Assembly: GCF_003289925.1 (NCBI RefSeq) | Contig: NZ_QLZQ01000001.1 | Coordinates: 620,001-684,000 of the forward strand | DNA: 64,000 bases | Reading direction: 5' to 3' | Origin: Planococcus maitriensis | Lineage (GTDB): Bacteria; Bacillota; Bacilli; Bacillales_A; Planococcaceae | Part shown: positions 1 through 8,269 of the stretch, in pieces | Layout: each line of letters begins with the position of its first letter | Position numbering within the stretch: position 1 is the first letter of the stretch | Made by a program: the position numbers and the translations under genes | Notes under the pieces: model-generated | The model's input: the letters and a program-made list of their open reading frames with translations, nothing else | What the model was told of the DNA's origin: nothing | Databases searched by the model: none

Positions 1-1
1 T

Positions 2-430
2 AATAAAAAGATCGATTTGGAATTATTTTATAAAAAGTCTTTACTCACGTTGACGTTTATATTTGTGCCTTTTTCGTTAGTGTTCTTAGTATGGGGCCCT
101 CAGATTTTTAGTACCTTATTTGGAGAAGAGTGGACAGAAGCTGGAGAAATCTCTAGATGGGTATCTATATGGGTTATATTTATTATGATTTCTCGCCCGG
201 CTGTCGCTCTAATCCAGATATTTGGAAAACAAGGATTAAATTTAAAAATAGAATTAGTTAGTTCAATCTTAAAGATTTCTTTTTTCATAATTGTATCTTT
301 AATCACACACAGCCTCATGTTAAGTTTAATTTCCCTCATTTTCATAAACGTTTTACAGTATCTAACTATTATTTATATAGGGTTTGTAGAAATTAAAAAT
401 ACTAGGAATATGAATTCAACTTCACTTTAA
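2..430 (+). CDS. Polysaccharide flippase (Wzx-like), C-terminal part
   Basis: The reading frame is open to the left edge, so the gene starts outside the window and only about the last 143 codons are present. The visible part is strongly hydrophobic with about four membrane helices separated by short polar loops (for example around FGEEWTEAGE), as in the last third of MATE/MOP-superfamily lipid-linked oligosaccharide flippases. Its position just before a Wzy-like polymerase supports a role in moving undecaprenyl-linked repeat units across the membrane. The DNA is AT-rich, as is common for surface polysaccharide loci. Another polytopic membrane protein cannot be excluded from this fragment. Confidence 0.6.
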   Translation, partial: NKKIDLELFYKKSLLTLTFIFVPFSLVFLVWGPQIFSTLFGEEWTEAGEISRWVSIWVIFIMISRPAVALIQIFGKQGLNLKIELVSSILKISFFIIVSLITHSLMLSLISLIFINVLQYLTIIYIGFVEIKNTRNMNSTSL

Positions 431-467
431 ATAAGTCATAAAATTTTTTAGAAGAAAGGTATAATTA

Positions 468-1760
468 ATGGGTATATATTCTACAGTAATTGCATTTGCT
501 CTAGGTTTTATGATTGTGTTCAACGAAATTTTTAGGAAGAAAAACAGTAACAAGCATATTGAAATTTTGACAATGGTAAACGTTATTTATCTTTTAAGTT
601 TTTCTATTGTTCCAATATTAGTATATTTTTATTTTGAAAATCTGCATATTTGGACTCAAAAAAATGATATTAATGAAATATATTATTTATATGGATCTTT
701 CATTTCGCTTATAGTCTATCTTCTGATTATTTTAGCTTATTCTTTTTCCTTGAAATTAAGTGTAAAACCCTTAAATTTAGTTGAAGATCAAAAGAAAAAT
801 TTTTCTTTTGCAATATCTTTATACTTTGTAGGATTCTTTTTTTTAATCTTATTTATTCAAGGAGTAGGAGGATTTTCAAATTTCCTTGAAACAAACACCT
901 TATATAGAAGTGGAGATATTGAAGTTAGTTCAGTTGCCTTTGCACGAAATTTATCGATGTTTATTCCAGTTGCAAGCCATATTTTTTATTATAATTTAAT
1001 AAAAAACAGAAATTATATCTTTTCTTTCCAATTACTTATGACTATTTTAAGCTTTCTAACAAGTTTGCTTATCTATTATAATCGTGCGGGTAGATTGTCT
1101 TTGCTTATCTATCTAGCTACTTTTTTTGTAATTTATAATTTAGTTACTAAAAGGAATATAAAAAAGTACCTTCTTATATTCTCGCCAATAATTCTTTGGT
1201 TTATTATGTATGGAAAATCAATATATAACATTTTTTTTCAAAACAATCGCCCTATAATAAATAGGGAGTTTAGTTTAGAAATTATTTTGAGTGAGTTTGT
1301 TTTTCCTTTTTATACTCTTGCAAATACTTTAAAGTATCCGTTTTTTAATGATTCACCTAGGCTTTTTGTTGATTTTATAATAGCTTTTGTTAATTTACTA
1401 CCTTCAGCTCTTATTCCATTCGATGTGCCTAAAAACGTAACACAATTAAATACAGAATCTTTTGGTGATATTTCTGGTATACCGATAGATATGATTTCTC
1501 TTGGATATCATAGTTTTGGTCTTGCTGGAGTGATTCTCATTACAATATGCTTTGGTATTTTAATTGGATATGTTCAAAGGAAATTTTCACTTAAAGAAGT
1601 AAACATTACTATAGTTTTTTATGCACATTTTTTATTCTTTCTTCCATTAAGAATCCCTTATGCAGAACCTACTAATTTTTTGAAAGGAAATTTTGCGCTT
1701 CTAATTAGCTTTTTATTATTATTGTTATTGTATAAAGGGAGGCACATTAATAAATTATAA
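468..1760 (+). CDS. O-antigen/capsule repeat-unit polymerase (Wzy-like)
   Basis: A 430-residue protein with about ten to twelve hydrophobic segments and very few conserved residues, the usual look of Wzy-type polymerases that join lipid-linked oligosaccharide units on the outer face of the membrane. A longer loop near residues 255-330 (IINREFSLEI... to NTESFGDISG) could be the large extracytoplasmic loop seen in this family. An AAGAAAGG ribosome site lies before the ATG. It follows the flippase gene by 37 bp and precedes galU remnants, fitting the end of a capsule or exopolysaccharide cluster. The assignment rests on topology and context rather than a catalytic motif. Confidence 0.65.
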   Translation: MGIYSTVIAFALGFMIVFNEIFRKKNSNKHIEILTMVNVIYLLSFSIVPILVYFYFENLHIWTQKNDINEIYYLYGSFISLIVYLLIILAYSFSLKLSVKPLNLVEDQKKNFSFAISLYFVGFFFLILFIQGVGGFSNFLETNTLYRSGDIEVSSVAFARNLSMFIPVASHIFYYNLIKNRNYIFSFQLLMTILSFLTSLLIYYNRAGRLSLLIYLATFFVIYNLVTKRNIKKYLLIFSPIILWFIMYGKSIYNIFFQNNRPIINREFSLEIILSEFVFPFYTLANTLKYPFFNDSPRLFVDFIIAFVNLLPSALIPFDVPKNVTQLNTESFGDISGIPIDMISLGYHSFGLAGVILITICFGILIGYVQRKFSLKEVNITIVFYAHFLFFLPLRIPYAEPTNFLKGNFALLISFLLLLLLYKGRHINKL

Positions 1761-1984
1761 TAGCAAATGTCTGTTGTCCTAGTATAGGAAGCACCAAATA
1801 GGCTCTTTCCATCAGCAAATCACTCTTCGTTGAAAAATTGATTATATATGTTACTTGCATGTCGGAAAGGTCAAATATAAGAATCGCAAGTTTTTTAAGT
1901 TCGGCTTTCGCCAGGCATGGGAGGCAATATGTCATCTTTATACAACAGAAAAAAAGATGAAGTTGGAGATTAATAAAAAGAATA

Positions 1985-2789
1985 GAAATGCTGCCGATTG
2001 TAAATAAATCGAATATCCACAATACATAGTTGAAGAAACTATTGCTTGGTGTATTGAAGATATAATCATTGTAACAGGTAAAGGAAAGCGAGCAATTGAA
2101 GATCATTTCGACCATGCTTTTGAACAGGAAAATATTTTGATACAAAAAGGCAAGTTCGATGTATTGAATTCAGTCATGCAAACTTCTAAAGTAGAAATTC
2201 ATTATATTGGTCAAAATCAGCCTTTAGGATGCGGTCATGCAATTTGGTCAGCCCTTAAATTTATCTGTGATGAGCCATTTGCCGTTTTACTCGGCGACGA
2301 CATTGTTGAAAACGAAGAACCTGGTTTGCTTCAGTTGATAAAACAGCATGAGGAAATCGGTAAAAATGTCATTGGAGGTAAACAAGTATCTGATGAGATA
2401 CGCAGCGCTATGGAATTATCGATCTAGTGACTGTTGACGGCAAATTGATTAAAGTTAACAAATTCTTAGAAAAACCGGCTGCAGGAATGCCTCCTTCGAA
2501 TTACGCCATCATGGGCCGCTATGTCCTTACACAGGAAATCTTTGATTTTCTGGGTGAACATCAATTAGGTGCTAGTGGAGAAATTCAATTAACTGATGCG
2601 ATTCAGAAATTTAATGAAACTCAATCATTATATGCTTATGAATTTGATGGCCGGCGATTTGATGTTGGAGAGAAGTTTGGATTTATAGAGACGACGATTG
2701 AGTTTGCTTTGAAGCGTCCTGAATTGAGAGATCAGTTGTTGAAGTTGTTTGAGAAGAAGATTCAGGAGTCGTATTCATATAAGAAGTAA
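1985..2789 (+). pseudogene. galU: Broken UTP-glucose-1-phosphate uridylyltransferase
   Basis: Translation in shifting frames gives clear GalU pieces: EMLPIVNK near 1988, then IEDIIIVTGKGKRAIEDHFDHAFE from about 2056, LGCGHAIWSAL, FAVLLGDD, then KVNKFLEKPAAG, SNYAIMGRYVL and the C-terminal FDVGEKFGFIETTIEFAL block ending at 2789. The first ~60 codons, including the nucleotide-binding AGLGTR motif, are missing or scrambled. A further single-base frameshift lies near 2395-2400: one frame ends IRSAMELSI while the other resumes as TQRYGIID. GalU normally makes UDP-glucose for envelope glycans, and genes of this family often end capsule operons. This copy cannot make a full enzyme, so another galU is expected elsewhere. 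Confidence 0.85.
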
Positions 2790-2796
2790 AAAATTT

Positions 2797-2826
2797 AGGA
2801 TAACTAGAATTAGTTATCCTTTTTTG
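2797..2826 (+). terminator. Rho-independent terminator after galU remnant
   Basis: Perfect 10-bp stem AGGATAACTA / TAGTTATCCT with a 4-nt loop, followed by a run of six T. It closes the polysaccharide transcription unit. Confidence 0.85.
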
Positions 2827-2954
2827 GTTAACAGAGTTATTCTTTTAGTAACTAAAAATTCATATAACTTAAGATAATCGGTTTTGAAAGGGTATAAAAA
2901 TATTTACAACATCTTTAAAATTTTAATACAATAATAGCTACTAAAGGAGATCTA

Positions 2955-3340
2955 ATGAAAAAAAAATTATGTACATACCATTACTATTTAAGTTAATCGT
3001 TCTAATAGTACCTTCGTTTTTATTAATAGGTGTCTCCCTATACGTTATGAGAAGGGAATATTCTTCAATAGATTTTTACACACAACTTTCTGCTGTATCA
3101 ACAACGTTTGCAGCTGTTGGAGGGATATCACTTTTATTTGTTACTTATCTTACTTTTTCAGATAGTAAAAAACAGCGTATTGTAGAAAAAGAACCTATAG
3201 TAACTTTAAGTTTAGTTCCGGATACTAAGAATTCTAACTTTGTTAATTTCTCTATCAAAAACACTGGCGGAGGGCCTGCTGAAAATCGCGCCCCTGTGTT
3301 AGAGACAATTCTGTTTATAATCAACAAATGCATGCTATGA
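2955..3340 (+). pseudogene. Frameshifted and truncated small membrane protein
   Basis: A good ribosome site (AAAGGAGA, 2943-2950) precedes ATG 2955, but that frame stops after 13 codons. A run of nine A follows the ATG; ten A would put it in frame with the 124-codon open frame that encodes two membrane helices (IPLLFKLIVLIVPSFLLIGVSL and a second near TTFAAVGGISLLFVTYL), then a cytoplasmic tail containing IKNTGGGPA. The last ~17 codons (from about 3289) are read through a diverged copy of the dispersed box repeat, so the original C-terminus seems to be lost. The family is not recognised. The frameshift could be a mutation or slippage-controlled expression. Confidence 0.5.
3289..3311 (+). repeat. 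Diverged copy of the dispersed 23-bp box
   Basis: CGCCCCTGTG-TTAGA-GACAATTC matches the box consensus with the same T-to-C change seen in other copies (9365, 27739, 40334). It overlaps the 3' end of the truncated membrane-protein frame. Confidence 0.6.
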
Positions 3341-3413
3341 AAATCTGTCCCAGTAAAATTCAAGGATTTAGGTTTTGGTATATCTATAATTATTGAGATA
3401 ATCGAATATACAT

Positions 3414-3436
3414 AATTGTTCTGGGCACAGGGGCGA
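3414..3436 (-). repeat. Diverged inverse copy of the 23-bp box
   Basis: AATTGTTCTGGGCACAGGGG is the reverse complement of a box with changes in the left half-stem. It lies 80 bp beyond the stop codon of the first RAYT, on that gene's strand, and faces the copy at 3289. Confidence 0.55.
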
Positions 3437-3503
3437 TATGGGAACTGCTGGAAGTATAGATTTCATCTGAATTCGTTTCTTTGAGGAAAGATCAATAGAC
3501 AAT

Positions 3504-3537
3504 ATGGAGCCGCCGGTCATATGACCGGCGGCTCCAT
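3504..3537. repeat. 34-bp perfect palindrome over the RAYT stop codon
   Basis: ATGGAGCCGCCGGTCAT followed by its exact reverse complement; 17-bp arms, no loop. The stop codon of the minus-strand transposase (3517-3519) sits next to the centre, and codons for the final EPPVI form one arm. No T-run follows on the minus strand, so it is not an ordinary terminator. Confidence 0.85.
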
Positions 3538-4122
3538 GTCTTCGATATGTGGGTCTTCCTCGGCATTCTGCGCGAAGGTCAGGCAATACATGCATAAGGC
3601 GGTATTGTTTTTCTCGAACGGCTCTGGCAACAATTCCTTTAATAACGTCATGTTCAAAAAAGGCGGGACAGGAAGGGACTCGTCCCAGTACAGTGGGAAC
3701 GAGCTATACAGGTAGTCTTCCAAGCGTTCGACCATCGGCACTTTTGTCTGAATCGGGTTGCGGCGGATATAGCTGCTGACGGTGAGAAGGCCAAGTCGTG
3801 AATCGACTTCCTTTGCGAAATAGCGCTTCTGGTAAATGCGGCCGATATGCCCGTAGCGCTTCGAATAGGAAGAACTGTAGCGCCGGTTCACTAAGCTCAT
3901 AATCTTGTGGAGCGGGTCCCGTTCAGCTTTAATCAACAAATGGTAATGGTTGGTCATGAAGCACCAGGCCAGCATGGAGAACGGGTAGTCGTGGTGTACG
4001 TGTAAAAAGGCGCGCTTCAGTTCGAACATGTCTTCTTTAGTCTTAAAAATCGGCTGTGGGTTATTGCCACGCACGATAACGTGGTAATAGGAGTTGGGGT
4101 TGAACTCTCGTTTTCTTGTCAT
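3517..4122 (-). CDS. RAYT-type Y1 (IS200-like) transposase 1
   Basis: A 201-residue protein of the Y1_Tnp/TnpA-REP family. It starts with the typical MTRKREFNPNSYYHVIVRGNN block, has the HUH metal motif as NHYHLLI near residue 57, and a candidate catalytic tyrosine further on (SSYSKRYGHIGRIYQKRYF), followed by TVSSYIRRNPI, a common RAYT signature. These enzymes cut single-stranded DNA at hairpin-bearing REP sequences. It is a single-copy chromosomal form without IS200 ends or a TnpB partner, as for RAYTs. Diverged box repeats lie 3' of it. A paralogue at 41382-41987 has the same length. Its 3' end is part of a 34-bp palindrome. Start ATG 4122. Confidence 0.9.
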   Translation of the reverse strand: MTRKREFNPNSYYHVIVRGNNPQPIFKTKEDMFELKRAFLHVHHDYPFSMLAWCFMTNHYHLLIKAERDPLHKIMSLVNRRYSSSYSKRYGHIGRIYQKRYFAKEVDSRLGLLTVSSYIRRNPIQTKVPMVERLEDYLYSSFPLYWDESLPVPPFLNMTLLKELLPEPFEKNNTALCMYCLTFAQNAEEDPHIEDMEPPVI

Positions 4123-4128
4123 GGAGGT

Positions 4129-4470
4129 TCACCGCAATAAGGAACTCTGCATGGTCGCTGCAGAGATTTTCCATTTCAGCGCTTCATCGAGTGCCATGTC
4201 CGACACTGTCTCTTCATCCATCACATCGGTAATCGTCCTTGCAAGTCGCAGAACCTTCAATGTGGACCGACTGCTCAGATTTTCGCGGAAGCTTTCTGAC
4301 TCAATTCGCTCCAATTGGGCAGCGTTGAAAGAAACCTTTTCTTCGAATAGTTTGATCGGCACGATGGCGTTCGTGTAATTTGCGCCGTAACGAAGTCGTT
4401 GCCGGTTACGTGCGCACGTGACGATTTTCCTTAACTGTTCTGAAGTGGCTGAGGGCGTTTCTTCGATCAT
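4129..4470 (-). pseudogene. comM: C-terminal fragment of ComM/YifB-like AAA+ helicase
   Basis: 113 codons resembling only the C-terminal Mg-chelatase-C part of ComM/YifB proteins: CARNRQRLRYG, TNA, then FRENLSSRSTLKVLRLARTI and ALDEALKWK. Full-length family members have about 500 residues with Walker A and B motifs, all absent here; nothing upstream restores them. ComM-type helicases help branch migration during natural transformation. The fragment ends 6 bp before the RAYT start on the same strand, suggesting that rearrangement or insertion removed the rest. A short stand-alone protein is less likely. Confidence 0.7.
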
Positions 4471-4621
4471 GCTTTGGCTTCTTTATAAAAGTCCAAGATT
4501 AGAGTCTATGCTGGATGTTTACTTTTATAATATCCATTATCAAAAAGATGGAACACATTGAAATTTATGCCTCGATTATTGATATAATTAGCTAAGGATA
4601 AATCTTACATCAGAGAGGCGG

Positions 4622-5806
4622 ATGGGGATGAATGAATTTGTGGAAACGGTTAAGGATTCGGTAGGCTACGAAATCCTTTGGATTTTACTGGGTCTGTTAT
4701 TGGGAGAGCTCATAAAGTATGGCATCAACTGGAGTGACAAGAAGTTAAAGAAACGCAAATTGCATAAGGCATTGAAGAACCATAACAATATTGTCTTAGA
4801 GGGGAAAGATATTATTTCGTTGGATCATGCGGATCCTACATATGAGATGCACGATATTTTTGTGAGAGAGTCAGGAAAGAAGCTGTTTATTGATTGTCCG
4901 GAAGAGTATAAAGAAATCATTCGTCTGCATGATCCCGATTTTGTCTTTTCTCAGAACACATCCTTTAATCGCTCTTCAGATTTTAATGATTTAGCAGAGA
5001 TTACGGGCATAGCAAACTTGCCAGGCTTGATTGACAAGCACAGTAGAGTGGCGGTCGGGCATTTTATCGCCAAACTGGAAAATGGCCATACGATCTTTAA
5101 TGGCAAAAAGTACAGGGTATTCAATATTCGGCGAAAGCGTGTGGCCGATGGAGAAGAGAACGCCTCATTAAAATTGGATTTATTTGAAACGGATTATTTC
5201 ACTCATCACGTTTTCCGCTCCATCTATAAAGAGTTGAAAGCAGAAGGGCATCCTATCAGTAAAATCGAAAAGATGGAGGAGATCCATCGCTATTCGCCTT
5301 TCCTGACTTCGTTTGGCATTAATGCATTTATCTTACTAGAGAATCACGCAGAGAGTGAGATCGTCTTTGCAAAACGATCGAAGTACTTGAATACAGGAAC
5401 TGAAGAAAGCCTGTGGCATGTGTCGATGAACGAAGGATTGACAGAGACGGACCGGGAAGGAAAAGAAGTGAGCCTGATCAAATGCCTTCACCGTGGACTT
5501 CGCGAGGAGCTGGGCATCCGCGAAGAGCATCATAAATACATAATAGATGAACGTTTCATGGACTTATTCCTTGAGACCAATAGATTCGAAATCGGTCTTA
5601 CTTCATTTGTTCGTTTGGATATGCGGAGGAATCAACTGAACTCTTTATATGACATTTCAAAAGATGGAGAGCTTGAGACAGATGGGATCGTATCCATTCC
5701 GTTCAAGCAAAAAGAACTGAGTCGCTTCGTGAAGGGTCATTCTCTCACCAATGCTGCTAAGTATACATTGAAGATGTTGCTGGCTAGAAGGAAGTTTATG
5801 TTGTAG
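4622..5806 (+). CDS. Membrane-anchored protein with Nudix-like domain
   Basis: A 394-residue protein. Residues ~15-35 form one hydrophobic helix (ILWILLGLLLGELIKYGI) followed by a very basic stretch (KKLKKRKLHKALK), giving a membrane anchor with a cytoplasmic body. From about residue 235 the sequence looks like a divergent Nudix fold: GINAFILLEN, then WHVSMNEGL and a Nudix-box-like RGLREELGI that keeps the EE metal-binding pair but lacks the usual RE at its start. Nudix hydrolases cleave nucleoside diphosphate derivatives; the substrate is unknown. The middle region (100-230) is not recognised. It stands alone between ComM debris and other orphan genes, an accessory setting. A defence or nucleotide-signalling role is speculation. 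Confidence 0.55.
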   Translation: MGMNEFVETVKDSVGYEILWILLGLLLGELIKYGINWSDKKLKKRKLHKALKNHNNIVLEGKDIISLDHADPTYEMHDIFVRESGKKLFIDCPEEYKEIIRLHDPDFVFSQNTSFNRSSDFNDLAEITGIANLPGLIDKHSRVAVGHFIAKLENGHTIFNGKKYRVFNIRRKRVADGEENASLKLDLFETDYFTHHVFRSIYKELKAEGHPISKIEKMEEIHRYSPFLTSFGINAFILLENHAESEIVFAKRSKYLNTGTEESLWHVSMNEGLTETDREGKEVSLIKCLHRGLREELGIREEHHKYIIDERFMDLFLETNRFEIGLTSFVRLDMRRNQLNSLYDISKDGELETDGIVSIPFKQKELSRFVKGHSLTNAAKYTLKMLLARRKFML

Positions 5807-5876
5807 GTGTCCCTGTTCAGTTCAAACTGTTTACTGTAGAGAATATGACTATAAAAACTTGAATGGAGTGGTTAAT

Positions 5877-6392
5877 ATGTTTAACGAAATCGATCCAGTT
5901 TCAAATGGGAACACAAGGTCAGTACATAATCAAATTTATAAAAAGGGAATTCAGAAAGATGAAAAGAAAGTTAATGAAAAGACCTTTCAAGATATGCTCG
6001 ATAAGTCTATGAGAATTAATCCAATTAATAAAGAAAATCAGGAAGAGAAAAAAACTGCTAATTTCGATCAGTTGGCTGAATTAAAGGGCATACCACCAGT
6101 TTTTCATCAGCTTTCTTCAATGCATAATAATGAAGATAGAGAGAAAAGCATCTGTGAACTCGATAAAGATACTGAACAAGACTCAACGTCTTCTATAGAA
6201 AATAGAGACGAACCAGCGAATGGTATCAATCAAGTTGATGAAGAGCCCTCAGTCGAACCTCAAGACGATGGTGAAGATATTCATGAAAAGGAGCCTTTGT
6301 GTGAAGTGTGTATGAAAGAACAGGCCGTTTATCCTCTAAAAATTAACGGAAATCTGGCAAACCTCTGTAAAGCATGTTACAAAAAGTTTTAA
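5877..6392 (+). CDS. Hypothetical protein with C-terminal zinc cluster
   Basis: 171 residues from ATG 5877, preceded by GGAGTGG at suitable distance; a TTG at 5859 has no site. The first ~130 residues are polar, Asp/Glu/Asn/Lys-rich and probably disordered. The last ~30 hold two CxxC pairs (CEVC ... CKAC) spaced by about 20 residues, likely one zinc-binding treble-clef or ribbon. No family was recognised. The following ParB-like gene is 70 bp downstream, so the two might be co-transcribed. Confidence 0.5.
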   Translation: MFNEIDPVSNGNTRSVHNQIYKKGIQKDEKKVNEKTFQDMLDKSMRINPINKENQEEKKTANFDQLAELKGIPPVFHQLSSMHNNEDREKSICELDKDTEQDSTSSIENRDEPANGINQVDEEPSVEPQDDGEDIHEKEPLCEVCMKEQAVYPLKINGNLANLCKACYKKF

Positions 6393-6465
6393 AATACTAT
6401 TGATGATTGATGAATTTTTCATTATTTTTCTCTGTGTATCAAAGAACTAGAAAGCAGGCAGATAG

Positions 6466-6939
6466 ATGGCAAAACTAAAAGAAAACCCTAACTTCATCCC
6501 TTGTGTGCCGGTGGTTGATGATGAAACTTTTGGCGGCTTTCCGTTTACCTGGAATATCACGCGCGCTGAGTCGTGGATCGAGGAAAATTTAGATCAAGTG
6601 GAGCGGTCGTTCGTGCAAGTAGCGCTGCCTTCACCGGGAGCCGACTCGGATTTTTTGGACGAAGCGTGGATACCAGAGGCGGACCTCACGAAACCGATAC
6701 TGGCCGTTCGGATGCGGCCCGAGTTTTTTAAGTTGATCGATGGCAATCACCGAGTGGCAAAGGCAAGGCGTATGGGCGTGACGGAGCTGCCGGCTTATTA
6801 TTTGACCGAACAGCAGCACCGGCAATTTTTCACACGCGAACAGGCAGATGGGCTGTATGTGAAGTACTGGAACGAAAAGCTGGAACAAGTGGAGCGAGGC
6901 TGGGGTGAGTGGGCTGTTGTTGGAGAGATGAAAGTTTGA
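6466..6939 (+). CDS. ParB/sulfiredoxin-fold protein
   Basis: 157 residues. The region RPEFFKLIDGNHRVAKARRMGVTELPAYYL (71-105) matches the ParB-N/sulfiredoxin-like nucleotide-binding core, whose DGNHR motif contacts phosphates. The N-terminal part (FGGFPFTWNITRAESWIEEN) is not a DNA-binding HTH, and no C-terminal dimer domain is present, so it is not a chromosome-partition ParB. Stand-alone proteins of this kind are common in accessory regions; their activity is mostly unknown (CTPase, ATPase or nuclease activities occur in the superfamily). Confidence 0.65.
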   Translation: MAKLKENPNFIPCVPVVDDETFGGFPFTWNITRAESWIEENLDQVERSFVQVALPSPGADSDFLDEAWIPEADLTKPILAVRMRPEFFKLIDGNHRVAKARRMGVTELPAYYLTEQQHRQFFTREQADGLYVKYWNEKLEQVERGWGEWAVVGEMKV

Positions 6940-7045
6940 ATGGTTTTATGGAAGCTTTAGCTGTATGGAACAATAAATTCGCATCCCTATGTCAAAGACG
7001 ATTCAGGGTATTCACAATACTATAATGTGAATGATGGTGATAAAA

Positions 7046-7918
7046 TTGAAAAAATATGTGATTGTTCTAATGGTAGTGATGATCTGTGCGGCTGTTTATC
7101 TTTTAGGGTATGCTGGTAAAAATGATCAGCATTCTGCTTTATTGGATGAAGATGCTTTTCTTTTGATTGCCCATCGGGGGGCGAGCGCCATTGCCCCTGA
7201 GCATACGTTGGCCTCCTATCAGCTGGCGATGGATATGGATGCAGATTTCATTGAAATTGATTTACAAATGACACAAGACGGTGTGCTGGTTGCCTTACAT
7301 GACGATACTGTGGACCGCACGACCGATCGCAGCGGTAAAGTAGCGGAAATGGACTTGGTAGACATTAAAAGAATGGATGCAGGTTCCTGGTTTAATGCCG
7401 AAAAACCGGACAGAGCAAAAGACGAGTACGTAGGCATTCAAGTCCCGACGCTTGAGGAAATCTTTACAGCTTTCGGTGATAGTGCCAATTATTACATCGA
7501 AACCAAGCAGCCGGATGAAAGTGAAGAAATGGAAGAGAACCTGCTGGAATTGCTCGATCAGTTCAAGTTGTTGGAAGAGTCTCAACCGGATGGCAAAGTG
7601 ATGATCCAGTCGTTTAGTGCAGACAGTTTAAAGACGATTCGTCAATTGGACAACAATATACCACTCATCCAATTGATGGACGACTTTGAGCAAGTAATCC
7701 CTTCTTCTGAAACTTTTGAGTTGTATAGGGAATATGCCGTCGGTATTGGAGTTAGTCACAGGAAGGCGGACGAGGCATATATTGCGGCTGCAAGAGAAGC
7801 TGGCTTATTGGTCCACCCTTTTGTTGTCGACAAACTGGCAGAAGGGGAGAAGCTGAAATCCTGGGGAGCAACTGGGATCTTCACGAATGATCTTGAAGCT
7901 GTCAGCAGTTTAAAATGA
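7046..7918 (+). CDS. Glycerophosphodiester phosphodiesterase
   Basis: About 290 residues beginning with an N-terminal signal anchor (KKYVIVLMVVMICAAVYLLGY), then a GDPD domain: LIAHRGASAIAPEHT (catalytic His-Arg and Glu), DFIEIDLQMTQDG (metal-binding Glu/Asp), VALHDDTVDRTT (second His), and a C-terminal LVHPFVV ... ATGIFTNDLE segment. It should hydrolyse glycerophosphodiesters outside the membrane to sn-glycerol-3-phosphate, for lipid or teichoic acid turnover. TTG 7046 is preferred because GGTGA lies 5 nt upstream; an in-frame ATG at 7031 lacks a ribosome site. A TATAAT at 7021-7026 may be its -10 element. Confidence 0.85.
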   Translation: MKKYVIVLMVVMICAAVYLLGYAGKNDQHSALLDEDAFLLIAHRGASAIAPEHTLASYQLAMDMDADFIEIDLQMTQDGVLVALHDDTVDRTTDRSGKVAEMDLVDIKRMDAGSWFNAEKPDRAKDEYVGIQVPTLEEIFTAFGDSANYYIETKQPDESEEMEENLLELLDQFKLLEESQPDGKVMIQSFSADSLKTIRQLDNNIPLIQLMDDFEQVIPSSETFELYREYAVGIGVSHRKADEAYIAAAREAGLLVHPFVVDKLAEGEKLKSWGATGIFTNDLEAVSSLK

Positions 7919-8269
7919 TGGAAATTACAATCGCATCCCTGTTTCAGGTAACATTCAAAGTCAAGCTCCAAAAGGAAAGAACTGACACCATGATCCGCAA
8001 CCGGAAGAGAGGAGAGCCTGCTGAAAAGCCGGCTTTTTTTGATCGAATCATGGAATTTAAACAAACTGGCATCATGCAAAGTATGCTTAATTCATAAAGA
8101 ATTCAAGCGAATAATAGCAAAATTAAGTCCTCATGAAGATTAAAATGTGGATAATTTAAATTTAAAATAACAAGTTATTATTTCTTAAATAATAGGAAAA
8201 TAATTGTATACAAATGATACTAATAAACTATATAATAATAAAAGTTAGAATAGAGTGACAAATTAATTC
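7919..8269. other. AT-rich gap after the GDPD gene
   Basis: No convincing gene. A short hairpin AGCC...GGCT followed by seven T at about 8015-8040 may terminate the GDPD transcript. The stretch 8100-8260 is very AT-rich. Confidence 0.4.

Noticed and set aside
3517-4122. A complete IS200/IS605 insertion sequence
   Set aside because: No TnpB, no typical subterminal end hairpins and a host-gene-like single-copy setting; the enzyme fits the RAYT type better.
5808-5829. A further box right after the stop of the Nudix-like gene (TGTCCCTGTTCAGTTCAAAC)
   Set aside because: It fits the placement rule and the first nine bases, but the second half is too different to count it as a copy.
7915-8097. A 60-codon gene after the GDPD
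   Set aside because: It overlaps the GDPD stop, lacks a ribosome site and runs through a terminator-like hairpin.
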